NCBI GenBank assembly: GCA_016875395.1
Contig: VGRF01000007.1
Location: 99,271-163,270 of the forward strand
Length of the DNA: 64,000 nt
Reading direction: 5' to 3'
Origin: Deltaproteobacteria bacterium
GTDB lineage: Bacteria; Myxococcota_A; UBA9160; UBA6930
The position numbers and the translations under genes are program-made. Shown here one piece after another: positions 1 through 9,731 of this stretch (position 1 is its first letter; each line of letters opens with the position of its first letter). The notes beneath the pieces are model-generated. The model saw only the letters and a program-made list of their open reading frames with translations, had not been told where the DNA came from and ran no database searches.

Positions 1-116
1 TCCTCGACCTCGGCCGCGCGCAGCGTGCGGTAGCCGAGCACGACGACCCGGCCCGCGAGCTCGTCGTGTGCCCGTCCGAATCCGAACAGCAGAATCTGGC
101 TGCGCTCATTCCGCAC
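1..116 (-). CDS. Partial CDS at left edge, receiver-like N-terminus
   Basis: Only the first 38 codons or so lie in the window. Reading leftward from a GTG at 114-116, the peptide begins V-R-N-E-R-S-Q-I-L-L-F-G-F-G. The pattern of a hydrophobic beta strand, a helix and then V-V-V-L-G-Y-R-T-L resembles the start of a response-regulator receiver domain. The acidic pair normally found after the first strand is missing, so a degenerate receiver or an unrelated Rossmann-like fold are both possible. It lies 42 bases downstream of the helicase gene on the same strand and may be co-transcribed with it. Function unknown. Confidence 0.4.
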   Translation of the reverse strand, partial: MRNERSQILLFGFGRAHDELAGRVVVLGYRTLRAAEVE

Positions 117-158
117 GCGAGTTGCATCGGCAGGACGCCTTGCAGACTGAGACGCTGA

Positions 159-2732
159 TCAGGGCTGAATCGCGACGACGCGAACCAACGGCCCCTCGGG
201 AATGGCGCCCTCGCGCAGGTCGACCTCCCCATCGATCCAGCCCTGCGCCACCCCGTGCTCGCCGAGCAGGGTGTGCTGGGCGCGATACAGGCGGGGCGCG
301 AACTGCTTCACGCTCGTGTGATGGCCGCGTCCGGCCGCCGGGTCGAAGCGCAGCTCGCCGTGCGCCTCGAGGTATGGGCGCAGCTCCGCAGCGAGGCGGA
401 CTCCGTCCCAAGGGTCCGCCTCGTCCTGGCGGATGTGCTTCGCCGCCTCGTCGTAATCGCCCTCCGCGAGCGCGCGTACGAACGCGCGCAGCTCGGCGTG
501 CACCCGCGCGCGCAGCGCCTTGGCATCGTGCGCGAGATCGCGCCGCGGCCTCCTGCGCTCGCGCCCGGGCGCGGCCGCGCTGGCAGGCGCGGGCGCCGCT
601 GGCGCGCTCGCCGCCGTCGGCGTTCCGAGGCCCTCCCACGCGGCGAGCAGGCTCGAGTCGGTGCCGCGCACGATCTCGCGCAGATACGCGATCGCGTCTT
701 CGAGCGCCTCGGTCTTGGCGGCGTCCGGCACGGACTGATCGAGCGTCGCGTGCACTTGCGAGAGGTAGCGCAGCAAGACGCCCTCGCTGCGCTGGAGCCC
801 GTAGCGCCTGACGACCCCGTCGAACGTCGCGTCGTGCTCCACGATCTCGCGCGCGATCGACTTCGGGTGCACGCCCTCCTCTGCGACCCACGGGTGATGC
901 TCCGCGAACACGCGGAACGTGGCGTAGATGAAGTCGGCCTCGGGCGCTGGCAGCGTCACCTCGTCGAGCTTCGCGATGCGCTCCTCGAACGGAACGCGGT
1001 CCGCCTTGAGCTGATCCATCAGCTCGTTCCTCACCACCTTGAGCTGCTGCTGGAGGATCGCGTTCGGGTTCTCGATCACCGCCTCGGCGACGCCGATCAC
1101 CTGCAGGTGGTAATCCGCGGCCTCGCGATCGAGCGCCGTGATCGCATCGACGAAGTAGAGCGAGAGCGACTGGTGCAGCGAGAAGTCGGCCTGCAGGTTC
1201 GGATCGACGCGCGCTTCGTGATTCGCGATCTGCACGATGCCGGCACGGCGCAGCGCGCGGAACAGCACCGCGGCATCGCGGGTGAGGCGGCGCCGGCGCG
1301 ACGCGCCCTCGTGCGAGCGCGCGATCAGCTCGATCAGTGCGCCGTAGCCGCCGCGCCTCCCGGTCTCGGCGCGCGTGCGCTGCAGCAGCGAGACCATCAT
1401 GCCGTGCGAGACGCGGAACTCCGAGCTCAGCGCTTCCGGCTGCCGCTTCACGAGCTGATCGAACGTGTCCTTCGTCCAGCTCACGAAGCCCGGCGGGGGC
1501 CGGCGCTTGTGCGGCGCCGACTTCTCGCGCCTGCCGTGCTTTTGTGCGCGCTTCGCGAGGATCAAGTGCTCCGGCGCCTGGCACACCACGCTGCCCCGAG
1601 TATCGAAGCCGCGCCGGCCCGCGCGCCCCGCGATCTGCTTGAAGTCGCGCGCGCTGAGGATGCGCACCTTCTCGCCGTCGTACTTGCTGAGCTTCGTGAA
1701 CAGCACGGTGCGGATGGGGATGTTCACGCCCACGCCGAGCGTATCGGTCCCCGAGATCACCCGTAACAACCCCTCCTGCGCGAGCTGCTCCACGAGCAGC
1801 CTGTACTTCGGCAGGAGGCCCGCATGGTGCAGCCCGATGCCGTGCGAGACGATGCGCTTCATCTCCTTCCCGAACGGCGTGTCGAAGCGCACGAGGCTCG
1901 TCAGCTCCGCGATGCGCTGTCGCATCTCGCGCGTCGCGATCTTCGCGCTGGTGAGCGCCGAGGCGACCTCCACCGCTTCGCGTTGCGTGAAGTTCACGAC
2001 GTAGATCGGCGCGCGCTTCTCGTCGAGCAGGTCCTCCACCGTCTCGTGCAGCGGAGTCTCGTGATAAGCGAAGTCGAGCGGCACGGGCCGGTCCTCGCTC
2101 CACACGTGCGAGACCTTGCGGCCGGTGAACGCCTCGAGCCGCTCCTCGATCGGCGCGGTGTTGCCGAGCGTCGCCGACATCAAGAGGAACGTGCTGTTCT
2201 TCAGAGTGATTAGGGGCAGTTGCCACGCCCAACCGCGGTCGCGGTCGCCGTAGAAGTGGAACTCGTCCACCACGACGTAGGGCGCGTCGAGCCGCTCGCC
2301 CTGCCGCAGCGCCATGTTCGCGAGCACTTCCTGCGTGCAGCAGATCACCGGCGCCGCCCAGTTGATCGACGCGTCGCCCGTCATCATCCCCACGTTCTCG
2401 CGCCCGAGCGTCTCGCACAGCGCGAAGAACTTCTCGTTCACGAGCGCCTTGATCGGCGCGGTGTAGAACGAGCGCTTGCCCTCGCACAGCGCCTTGAAGT
2501 GAAGGCCGAGCGCGACGAGCGACTTCCCCGACCCCGTCGGCGTCGCGAGCACCACGTGCCGACCCGCCGCGAGCTCGAGCAGCGCCTCCTCCTGGTGCGC
2601 ATAAGGTGTTAGGCCCGTGTCCGCGACCCAGCGCACGAAGCGATCGAGGATCGCGCCCGCGTCCGTGATCGATGCGCCGAGCGGCACGCGATCGATCAGG
2701 CGCGAATTCCCGCTGCGAGCTTCATCCACCAC
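159..2732 (-). CDS. DEAD/DEAH-box RNA helicase, Ski2-like with DUF3516 C-terminus
   Basis: An 857-residue superfamily-2 helicase. Visible motifs are motif I ATPTGSGKS (63-71), motif II DEFH (156-159), motif III SAT (186-188) and motif VI QIAGRAGRRG (366-375). The combination of DEFH and GRAGRRG is typical of Ski2/Mtr4-like RNA helicases. The long C-terminal region fits the DUF3516-type helicases of actinobacteria and deltaproteobacteria, which are thought to act in RNA processing or surveillance in the cytoplasm; that role is inferred from the family. A low-complexity Ala/Pro/Arg linker lies around residues 685-710. Several long ORFs on the opposite strand are shadows. Confidence 0.9.
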   Translation of the reverse strand: MVDEARSGNSRLIDRVPLGASITDAGAILDRFVRWVADTGLTPYAHQEEALLELAAGRHVVLATPTGSGKSLVALGLHFKALCEGKRSFYTAPIKALVNEKFFALCETLGRENVGMMTGDASINWAAPVICCTQEVLANMALRQGERLDAPYVVVDEFHFYGDRDRGWAWQLPLITLKNSTFLLMSATLGNTAPIEERLEAFTGRKVSHVWSEDRPVPLDFAYHETPLHETVEDLLDEKRAPIYVVNFTQREAVEVASALTSAKIATREMRQRIAELTSLVRFDTPFGKEMKRIVSHGIGLHHAGLLPKYRLLVEQLAQEGLLRVISGTDTLGVGVNIPIRTVLFTKLSKYDGEKVRILSARDFKQIAGRAGRRGFDTRGSVVCQAPEHLILAKRAQKHGRREKSAPHKRRPPPGFVSWTKDTFDQLVKRQPEALSSEFRVSHGMMVSLLQRTRAETGRRGGYGALIELIARSHEGASRRRRLTRDAAVLFRALRRAGIVQIANHEARVDPNLQADFSLHQSLSLYFVDAITALDREAADYHLQVIGVAEAVIENPNAILQQQLKVVRNELMDQLKADRVPFEERIAKLDEVTLPAPEADFIYATFRVFAEHHPWVAEEGVHPKSIAREIVEHDATFDGVVRRYGLQRSEGVLLRYLSQVHATLDQSVPDAAKTEALEDAIAYLREIVRGTDSSLLAAWEGLGTPTAASAPAAPAPASAAAPGRERRRPRRDLAHDAKALRARVHAELRAFVRALAEGDYDEAAKHIRQDEADPWDGVRLAAELRPYLEAHGELRFDPAAGRGHHTSVKQFAPRLYRAQHTLLGEHGVAQGWIDGEVDLREGAIPEGPLVRVVAIQP

Positions 2733-3114
2733 GACCGCACCTTAGGCGCAAACGACCTCGAAGCCCGCTGCAAGAGGCGCGAGCGAAGCGATGCGCCGCT
2801 CCGAAGAGTGCGGAGAGCGCGGGTCAACCCCGCGCGATCCGCAGCCAACTCCCAAATCCCGCGGCGCGAGTCCTCGAAGCGCCCACTCAGTGCCGCCTCC
2901 CGGCTCCTCTCGAGCGCGGCGAGGAGCGGCCGGGCGGGGTGGGGACCGCGCCGCCGAGGTAAACCGCAGGCGGGGCCGCAGAGAATGCGCGCCTTCAGAA
3001 GATGCGCGCATCCGCCCGAACGGTGATCCCCACCAAAGGCCCCGACGAGGCACGAGGCGCCGCGGCCCCCACCCCGCCCGAACGCGGCGCAACGACGAAG
3101 CTGTTACGCCCGCG
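2733..3114. other. Intergenic region, no gene recognised
   Basis: This 382-base stretch separates the helicase start from the serC stop. Open frames on both strands translate to Arg/Pro/Gly-rich low-complexity peptides without ribosome-binding sites or family signatures. Promoter elements for the leftward helicase presumably lie at its left end, but no convincing -35/-10 pair was found. Confidence 0.6.
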
Positions 3115-4212
3115 TCACCCGTTCTTCTTCGCGAAATCTCGAAGGAACGCAGCGAGAGCCTCGCAACCAGCCAGCGGGAACGCGTTGTAGATGCTCGCGC
3201 GCATGCCCCCGACGGAGCGGTGGCCCTTGAGCCCGGACATCGCCGCCGCTTCCGACTCCTTCACGAACTTCGCGTCCAGCTCCGGCGACGGCGTGCGGAA
3301 CGTGATGTTCATCAGCGAGCGCGAGCCCTCGCCGGCGTGGCACTCGTAGAAACCGCCCGCGGCTTCGAGCGCCTGATAGATCACCTCGGCCTTGCGCCGA
3401 TTGTGCTTCTCCATCGCCGCGAGCCCGCCCTGGCGCTGGATCCACTTCAACACGAGGCCCATCAGGTAGATCGCGAAGGTCGGCGGCGTGTTGTAGAGCG
3501 AGCCCTCCTTCGCGTGCGTGTCGTAACGCAGCATCGTCGGCAGCTCGCGCGCGCGGCGCTCCACGAGATCGCGGCGCATCGCAACGAGCGTCACGCCCGA
3601 AGGCCCGAGGTTCTTCTGTGCGCCGGCGTAGATCACGCCGTAGCGCTTCACGTCGAGCGGGCGCGAGAAGATGTCGCTCGACGCATCGCAAACGAGGAAC
3701 GCTCCCGCGGGTGGAGCCGGCGGCTCGCTCGCCCACTGCGTGCCGAAGATCGTGTTGTTCGAAGTGAAGTGCGCGTAGACGGGCGACGCGCTGTAACGAA
3801 TTTCCTCCGCGCGCGGGATGCGGCGGTAGTTGCCCTCGGCCGTCGTCGCCGCGACGTGCGTCTTGCCGTAGAGCTTCGCCTCTTTCAGCGCCTTCTCGCT
3901 CCACGCGCCGGTGAGGAGGTAGTCCGCGGTCTGCTCCGCGCCTAACAAGTTCGCCGGCAGCTGGAAGAACTGCGTCGAGGCGCCGCCCTGCAGGAAGAGC
4001 ACGGCGTAGTCGTCGGGGATGCCCGCGAGCGCGCGACAGTCGGCCTCGGCCTGTTGGATCACGCGCTCGAAGGGACCGCCGCGGTGGCTGTGCTCGGCGA
4101 TGCCGATGCCCGTGTTCGCGAAGTTGGTGAGCGCGCCCTTCGCCTCCTCGAGCACCTCGAGGGGCATCACCGCAGGACCCGCAGAAAAATTGAAGATGCG
4201 CTCGCTCGGCAC
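3115..4212 (-). CDS. serC: Phosphoserine aminotransferase
   Basis: A 365-residue class V PLP aminotransferase converting 3-phosphohydroxypyruvate and glutamate to phosphoserine in serine (and pyridoxal phosphate) synthesis. The N-terminus has the family hallmark F-N-F-S-A-G-P-A, and the PLP lysine is K200 in the stretch Y-A-G-A-Q-K-N-L-G-P-S-G. The start is taken as GTG at 4212, preceded by AGAGAGG at a usable distance, because it puts the conserved N-terminus at the usual place; the open frame continues far upstream without homology. Length matches the family (about 360). It is divergent from the carboxylesterase gene across 75 bases. Confidence 0.95.
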   Translation of the reverse strand: MPSERIFNFSAGPAVMPLEVLEEAKGALTNFANTGIGIAEHSHRGGPFERVIQQAEADCRALAGIPDDYAVLFLQGGASTQFFQLPANLLGAEQTADYLLTGAWSEKALKEAKLYGKTHVAATTAEGNYRRIPRAEEIRYSASPVYAHFTSNNTIFGTQWASEPPAPPAGAFLVCDASSDIFSRPLDVKRYGVIYAGAQKNLGPSGVTLVAMRRDLVERRARELPTMLRYDTHAKEGSLYNTPPTFAIYLMGLVLKWIQRQGGLAAMEKHNRRKAEVIYQALEAAGGFYECHAGEGSRSLMNITFRTPSPELDAKFVKESEAAAMSGLKGHRSVGGMRASIYNAFPLAGCEALAAFLRDFAKKNG

Positions 4213-4287
4213 GGCAGCCTCTCTAAGTTGGGCCGGGCACGCCGAACCCGGCTCGCACAAGATCGGGCTCTTTAGCGGACGCGAAAC

Positions 4288-5793
4288 ATGGATGCAGTCG
4301 TCGAAACTCGAAGCGGTCGCGTGCGCGGGCGCGCGCGCCGCGGCGTGCTCGCCTTCCTCGGCGTTCCGTATGCGCGCGCGGCCGCGGGGCGGCTGCGCTT
4401 TCTCGCGCCGCAATTGCCCGAGGCGTGGCCGGGCGTGCGCGACTGCTTCGAGGCCGGCCAAGGGGCGCCCCAGCGCAGCGCGCTTCCGACGTGGCTGCAG
4501 GGGCTCGCCGGGAACCCGCGCGGCACGGGCGAGGACTGCCTGCGCGTGCACGTCTTCACGCCCGCGTGCGACGGCGCGAAGCGGCCCGTGCTGGTGTGGA
4601 TCCACGGCGGCGGCTTCGTGTTCGGCTCGGGCAGCGCGCCCGTCTACGACGGCAGTGCGCTCGCGCGCGAGCACGACGTCGTGGTGATCACGCTGAACTA
4701 CCGGCTCGGCGCGCTCGGCTTCGCGCACCTCGACAGCGTCGCGCGCGGCGGCCCCTTCGCCTCGAACGTGGGCCTGCGCGATCAGCTCGCCGCGCTCGCG
4801 TGGGTGAAGGAGCACGCCGCCGCTTTCGGCGGCGACCCCGCGAACGTCACGGTGTTCGGCGAGAGCGCCGGCGCGATGAGCATCGGCGCGCTGCTCGGAA
4901 GCCCCCTCGCGCGCGGGCTGTTCCAGCGCGCGATCTGTCAGAGCGGCGCTGCGCATCACGTCTCGTCGCGCGACGGCGCCGCGCGCATGGCGCACGCGCT
5001 GCTCGGCGCGCTGGGCCTAACGAGCGCGAACGCCGAGAAGCTGTGCGACGTGCCGCTCGGCGCGCTCGTCGACGCGCAGCTGCGCGCCACGGCGAGCCTG
5101 CCCGCGCCGTGGGGTCTGCTCCCGTGGCAGCCGTGCCAGGACGACGACGTCCTGCCGCGCATGCCGCTCGACGCGATCGCGGCCGGGAGCGCGCGCGACA
5201 TCTCGCTGCTGCTGGGCACCAACCGCGACGAGTACAACTTGTTTCTGTTGGGCGGCGCCGTTCGCGCGATGGACGAGGTGCGACTGCGCAGCGTGATCGC
5301 GCGCGTGCTCGGCTCCGCGCGCGCCGCCGACGCCGACGCGCTCTACCGCGAGCTGCTGCCGCGCGCGCTCCCGATCGAGCGCTGGAGCCTCCTGCAGACG
5401 CACCGCGTCTTCCGCGCGCCCGCCGAGCGCCTCGCCTCGGTCGCCTCCGCGCACAACCCCGAGACGTACGCGTATCTCTTCACCTGGTCGCCGCCCCTGA
5501 CGCCTGCCGCGGTCGGATCCTGTCACGCGATCGAGATCCCGCTCGTGTTCGGCACCTACCGCCAGCCGCCGATGCGCCTGCTCTACGCCACGGCCGGCGC
5601 GCTCTCGCGCGAGATGCAACGCAACTGGATCGCGTTCGCGCACGGCGGCTCGCCCGACGACCCCGAGTGGCTCCCACACACAGCCGCGACCGCACCCTAC
5701 GTGTTAGGCACTCGCGACGAGCGCGCGCAGGAGCGCTGGAAGAAAGCGCGCGCGTTCTGGGCGGAGGCGGGTTGGGGGCCGCGGGAGACGTGA
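4288..5793 (+). CDS. Type B carboxylesterase
   Basis: A 501-residue alpha/beta hydrolase of the carboxylesterase/para-nitrobenzyl-esterase family. The oxyanion-hole motif HGGGFVFGSGS starts at H106, and the nucleophile is S193 in FGESAGAMS. A GTNRDEY stretch (acid region) and a CHAIEIPLVFG stretch (catalytic His region) follow, so the triad appears complete. No signal peptide is evident, so it is probably cytoplasmic. Substrate is unknown; family members hydrolyse short-chain or aryl esters. It is followed after 38 bases by a small membrane protein with its own strong ribosome-binding site. Confidence 0.9.
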   Translation: MDAVVETRSGRVRGRARRGVLAFLGVPYARAAAGRLRFLAPQLPEAWPGVRDCFEAGQGAPQRSALPTWLQGLAGNPRGTGEDCLRVHVFTPACDGAKRPVLVWIHGGGFVFGSGSAPVYDGSALAREHDVVVITLNYRLGALGFAHLDSVARGGPFASNVGLRDQLAALAWVKEHAAAFGGDPANVTVFGESAGAMSIGALLGSPLARGLFQRAICQSGAAHHVSSRDGAARMAHALLGALGLTSANAEKLCDVPLGALVDAQLRATASLPAPWGLLPWQPCQDDDVLPRMPLDAIAAGSARDISLLLGTNRDEYNLFLLGGAVRAMDEVRLRSVIARVLGSARAADADALYRELLPRALPIERWSLLQTHRVFRAPAERLASVASAHNPETYAYLFTWSPPLTPAAVGSCHAIEIPLVFGTYRQPPMRLLYATAGALSREMQRNWIAFAHGGSPDDPEWLPHTAATAPYVLGTRDERAQERWKKARAFWAEAGWGPRET

Positions 5794-5831
5794 CAGGTAC
5801 GTCCTCGGGCCAGGCTGAGAAAGGAGAGGCG

Positions 5832-6149
5832 ATGCTGGCGTTCTGGATCGTGTTCGGTCTGCTCGCACTCAACACCATCGCAAGCCTCCACTGGATCTCG
5901 AAAGCGCTCGCGATCTTGCGAGAGCGCTATGAACCCGTCTGGAGCGAGCTTGGAAGGCCGTCTCTCTTTTGGAACAACAGCCCGCAGAATGTCGTCGCGC
6001 TTCAGGGCTTCCTGTGGTCCGAACGCGCGGCGGCGCTCGGCGACTCGGAGCTCGATGCGCTCGCACGCCGAGTTCGCGCCGCAACGGTGCTTCAAGTGCT
6101 GCTGCTGCCGGTAGCCGCGCTGTCGATGTTCGTCGGAGCGTCGTTCTAG
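5832..6149 (+). CDS. Small membrane protein, unknown
   Basis: A 105-residue protein with a hydrophobic N-terminal segment (about residues 3-20) and a second near the C-terminus (about 85-103), so probably two membrane passes with a soluble middle. The start ATG at 5832 is well supported by AAGGAGAGG eight bases upstream. No family was recognised. It follows the carboxylesterase on the same strand and could be co-transcribed, and it ends 52 bases before the convergent glnE stop. Confidence 0.7.
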   Translation: MLAFWIVFGLLALNTIASLHWISKALAILRERYEPVWSELGRPSLFWNNSPQNVVALQGFLWSERAAALGDSELDALARRVRAATVLQVLLLPVAALSMFVGASF

Positions 6150-6201
6150 AGCCTGCTTCGCCCTCGTCCCGCTGGCCGCGCCCGCGCGCGTGGGGCGGCC
6201 T

Positions 6202-9087
6202 TCACGCGCCCCGCACCACCTCGTCGTACACGCGCCGAATCGCTTCCGTGTGCCGCGCGTAGTCGTCGAGTAGCGGCACGCGCGACGTGCCGGTTCGAGC
6301 GCTCGGCGCGTAGCCGAGCGAGCGCGCGACGCTGTCGAGGTCGGCGCGGTCGGCGCCGAGGTCGGCGATCGAGCGGTTCTCGACGATGCGCAGGCGGCTC
6401 GCGAGGCGCGCGAGGAAGGACCAGCCGTCCCGCAACGACTTCGCCTGCTCGGCGGTGAGCAAGCTGCGCGCGGCGCAGCGCTCGATGACTGCCGCGGTGG
6501 TCGCGACTTCGTGGAGGTCGCCGCCGTGCTGCAATGCGAGCAGCTGCACGATCGTCTCGACGTCGAAGATCGAGCCGCGGCCGAGCTTCAGGTTGCGCTT
6601 CTGTGCGTTCTCGTTCGCGAGCTCGCTCTCGACGCGGCGGCGCACGCGGTCGATCTCGCTCGCCGCGTTCGCGGGGAGCTCGCGCGCGAGCAGGCGCGCA
6701 CGCAGCGCCTCGAAGCGCGCGGCGAGCGCGGTGCTGCCGCCGACGGGCCGCGCGCGCAACAGCGCCTGGCGCTCCCACAGCTGCGCCTGCGTCTCGTGGT
6801 GGCGCGCGAAGCCGGCGAGCGAGGTGACGAGCACGCCTTGGTTTCCGGACGGGCGCAGCTGCGCGTCGACCTCGTAACAGATGCCCTCGCCGGTGCGCTT
6901 CTGCAGCGCCCAGCTGAACTTTTGCGCGAGGCGCACGAACGCTTCCTGTGCGAGCACCGCCTCGTCGTCGGGGGCGCCGGGCAAGTCGAACAGGAAGATC
7001 ACGTCGAGATCGCTGCCGTAGCCGAGCTCGCGGCTGCCGAGCTTGCCCATGCCCACGACGAGAAACTCGCCGCGTTCGATCTGGGCGTGCGCGCGGGCCA
7101 CCCGCGCGAGCTGCGCGCGCGCCACCTCGAGCGCGGCGCCGATGCACACCTCGGCGACGTCCGTGAGGGCGCGCTCGACTTCGGCCTGCGGGATTTTCCC
7201 TGATAAGTCGAGCAAGCCGATGTTCACGAGCTGGCGCTGCTGGAAGAGGCGCATCGCCGCGAGCGCGGCTTCCTCGTTCGCAGCATCTCCGCGCGACTGC
7301 TGCTCGCGCAGCTCGGCGAGCTCGACCGCGAGCTGCTCGCGCGTCGAGAGGAAACGCGTCGGATCGCTGAAGATCGGCTCGATCAGGCCGGGCACGCGCG
7401 CGATCACGTCGGAGAGGAAGCGCGACATCGCGAACATCGAGACGAGCCGCGCCACGAGCTCGGGCCGATCGAGCAAGAGCCCGAAGTAGAAGCTGCGCCC
7501 GCCGATGCCTTCGACGAAGCGCATCCAGTTGTTCGTGGCGCGGGGAGGATCTGGCGACGCCGCGATCTCCGCGGCAACGCGATCGGCGAGTGCGCTCAGC
7601 TGATCCGCCATGCGCGGTGCGGCAAACAAGCGCGGCGCCTTCTCGCGCAGGTGACCCAGCAGGTGCGCGCCGCCGCCCGGCCGCTGCACGAGCGCCTCGA
7701 AGCGCGCGCGCACGGCGCTGCGCACGGCGTCGAGGCGCGCGTCGAACTGCGCGAGCGCCGCGTCGCCGCTGTACAGCGTGCGCGCGAGGCGCTCGCGCGC
7801 CGCGCTCCCCGCTGGCAGCGTGTGGGTCTGGCGCTCGTCCTCCATCTGCAGCCGATTCTCGACGCGACGCAGGAAGCGATACGCGTCGAGCAACTCGTCG
7901 CGCATCGCCTCCGGAATGCACTTCGCCTCGGCGAGCGAGACGAGCGCGCGCGGCGCGGAGCGGCCGCGAACTTGCGGCGCGCGCGCGCCGTGCAGCAGCT
8001 GTAGCGCCTGCGCGACGAACTCGACGTCGCGAATGCCGCCCGCGCCGAGCTTGATGTCGGCCTCGGCGTTCGCGTGCTCGCGCTCGATGCGCGTCTTCAT
8101 CTCGCGGATCGAGTCGACGCCCGCGAAGTCGATCTTCGACTGGTAGATCATGGGATCGATCTGCCGGGCGAGGCTCCAGCCGAACGCGAGATCCCCCGCG
8201 ACGGGCCGCGCCTTCATGAACGCCGCGCGCTCCCAGGTCGCCGCGTAGCCGTCGTAGTAGAGCAGCAGGCGACCGGAGGACGGCACGAGCGGACTCATCG
8301 TGCCTTCGGGCCGCAGATCGAGGTCGACGCGATAGAGGAAGCCCTCGGGTCCGCGCTCGGCCATCAGCTTCCCGAAGCGGCGCGCGAGCTGCGCGTAGTA
8401 GTCGGCGGGAGCGAGCTCGCGCGGGCCGCCCGAGAGCGGCTCCGCCTCGGGAGGCGGGCTCTCGTACACGTAGATCAAATCCACGTCGGACGAGTAGTTG
8501 AGCTCTTCGCCGCCGAGCTTGCCGAGCCCCAACACCACGAAGCGCGGCGCGATCTCGCCGCCCTGAGCGGTGCGCCAACGCGGCGCGCCCAGCTCGGCCG
8601 CGAAGTCTGCGGCGACGCGCGCGAACGCGCGCGACAGCACCGACTCCGCGAGCGCCGACAGCTCGCGCAGCGGCTCCTCCACGCGCGCTTCGGGCACGAG
8701 CGCGGGCTCGGCGTCGCGCACCGTGATCCGCGCGAGCTCCGCGTACTTGAAGCGGCGCAGAATCGCGCCGACCTCTGCGCTTGCTGCGCCCGCGAGCGCG
8801 GCGTCGAGCGCAGCGCACATCTCGTCGAACGTGCGCGGCTGCGCGAGGTCGCCCTCGGCCAGCGCGAATAACAACTCGGGCTCACGCACGAGCGTCGCCG
8901 CGAAAAACGGCGCGGTCGCGCAGAGCGCGCGCAGAACGCGCGCGAGCCCCTCGGGCCGCTCGGCGCGTTGGCGCGCAAGTCGCGCTGCATCCGCGCGCTG
9001 CGCCGACTCGATCACGCGCTCGGCACGCGCAGCACTGCGCTCGGGCTCAGGGCCGGCAGCGAACAGATGCGCGAGACCGCTCGTCAC
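6202..9087 (-). CDS. glnE: Bifunctional glutamine-synthetase adenylyltransferase/deadenylyltransferase
   Basis: A 961-residue enzyme that reversibly adenylylates glutamine synthetase in response to nitrogen status. Two nucleotidyltransferase domains are visible. The N-terminal one has G-L-G-K-L-G-G-E-E-L-N-Y-S-S-D-V-D-L and the C-terminal one G-M-G-K-L-G-S-R-E-L-G-Y-G-S-D-L-D-V, each with the paired metal-binding aspartates. The start is placed at GTG 9087 (V-T-S-G-L-A-H-L-F) because this gives the usual family length; the frame stays open further upstream without homology. The ribosome-binding site is weak. It is divergent from the zinc-ribbon gene at 9115. Confidence 0.93.
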   Translation of the reverse strand: MTSGLAHLFAAGPEPERSAARAERVIESAQRADAARLARQRAERPEGLARVLRALCATAPFFAATLVREPELLFALAEGDLAQPRTFDEMCAALDAALAGAASAEVGAILRRFKYAELARITVRDAEPALVPEARVEEPLRELSALAESVLSRAFARVAADFAAELGAPRWRTAQGGEIAPRFVVLGLGKLGGEELNYSSDVDLIYVYESPPPEAEPLSGGPRELAPADYYAQLARRFGKLMAERGPEGFLYRVDLDLRPEGTMSPLVPSSGRLLLYYDGYAATWERAAFMKARPVAGDLAFGWSLARQIDPMIYQSKIDFAGVDSIREMKTRIEREHANAEADIKLGAGGIRDVEFVAQALQLLHGARAPQVRGRSAPRALVSLAEAKCIPEAMRDELLDAYRFLRRVENRLQMEDERQTHTLPAGSAARERLARTLYSGDAALAQFDARLDAVRSAVRARFEALVQRPGGGAHLLGHLREKAPRLFAAPRMADQLSALADRVAAEIAASPDPPRATNNWMRFVEGIGGRSFYFGLLLDRPELVARLVSMFAMSRFLSDVIARVPGLIEPIFSDPTRFLSTREQLAVELAELREQQSRGDAANEEAALAAMRLFQQRQLVNIGLLDLSGKIPQAEVERALTDVAEVCIGAALEVARAQLARVARAHAQIERGEFLVVGMGKLGSRELGYGSDLDVIFLFDLPGAPDDEAVLAQEAFVRLAQKFSWALQKRTGEGICYEVDAQLRPSGNQGVLVTSLAGFARHHETQAQLWERQALLRARPVGGSTALAARFEALRARLLARELPANAASEIDRVRRRVESELANENAQKRNLKLGRGSIFDVETIVQLLALQHGGDLHEVATTAAVIERCAARSLLTAEQAKSLRDGWSFLARLASRLRIVENRSIADLGADRADLDSVARSLGYAPSARTGTSRVPLLDDYARHTEAIRRVYDEVVRGA

Positions 9088-9114
9088 ACGCGCATGATGA
9101 AAGGGGGCCACCCC

Positions 9115-9498
9115 ATGAGCAACGCGGCCACGGCTTTCACGATTTCGGATTCGACGACAATGCCGACGCTTCGCGGCGAGAGCTGCGCGTGGGTTGCCGC
9201 CGCGCGAGGCGCTTGGAGCGACACCTGCTCCGTGCTGCGAGGTACTACCGGAATCATGAGCCACATCCTCCCGAAGCGTCGCAGCCTGATTCCCAGCTCG
9301 TTCGTCGTGCGTGCGTTGACCGCGCAAGGTCGGCGCTTCGCGTGCACGAACTGCGGTGAGCAGATGTTCGTGCGCTACGAGTCGGGCCTCTGCCCGCACT
9401 GCTACAACGGCCGCCGCCCACTGCGCGGCACCGAAGCAGTCCGCGAGGTGCCCGTGAACCTCGCGCTGGCCGGGATCGACGACTGCTACGAGCTCTGA
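9115..9498 (+). CDS. Small zinc-ribbon protein
   Basis: A 127-residue protein whose C-terminal half carries C-T-N-C-G followed 15 residues later by C-P-H-C, a four-cysteine zinc-ribbon knuckle. ATG 9115 was chosen because AAAGGGGG lies seven bases upstream. An alternative ATG at 9256 (M-S-H-I-L-P) would give an 80-residue protein containing only the well-conserved-looking part. The gene is divergent from glnE with a 27-base gap. No specific family recognised; nucleic-acid binding is possible but unproven. Confidence 0.6.
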   Translation: MSNAATAFTISDSTTMPTLRGESCAWVAAARGAWSDTCSVLRGTTGIMSHILPKRRSLIPSSFVVRALTAQGRRFACTNCGEQMFVRYESGLCPHCYNGRRPLRGTEAVREVPVNLALAGIDDCYEL

Positions 9499-9731
9499 TC
9501 CGGCCGAGCCCCGCGGCAGAGGATCCCCGCAGCCGCGCGCCAGCCCACGTGCGCGCCGCGGCTCGATGACTGACGCGCAGCCTGCGCGCTGGAACGACCT
9601 CGCTGACGAACGCTACTCACTGCGTGTCGTCCGAGGCCGCAAGCGAAGCGCGCAGCAGCGGGCGAGTCCTCGAGCCCGATGCGAAGTAAACGTGGAGAAA
9701 GCGCGCGCCTCCCCATCCCCGAAAGAAGCTC

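Noticed and set aside
255..1766. Long rightward ORF (503 codons) opposite the helicase gene
   Set aside because: It is a shadow of the helicase gene in a G+C-rich genome. It is Arg/Ala/Leu-rich with no family motif, and the opposite strand has clear helicase motifs.
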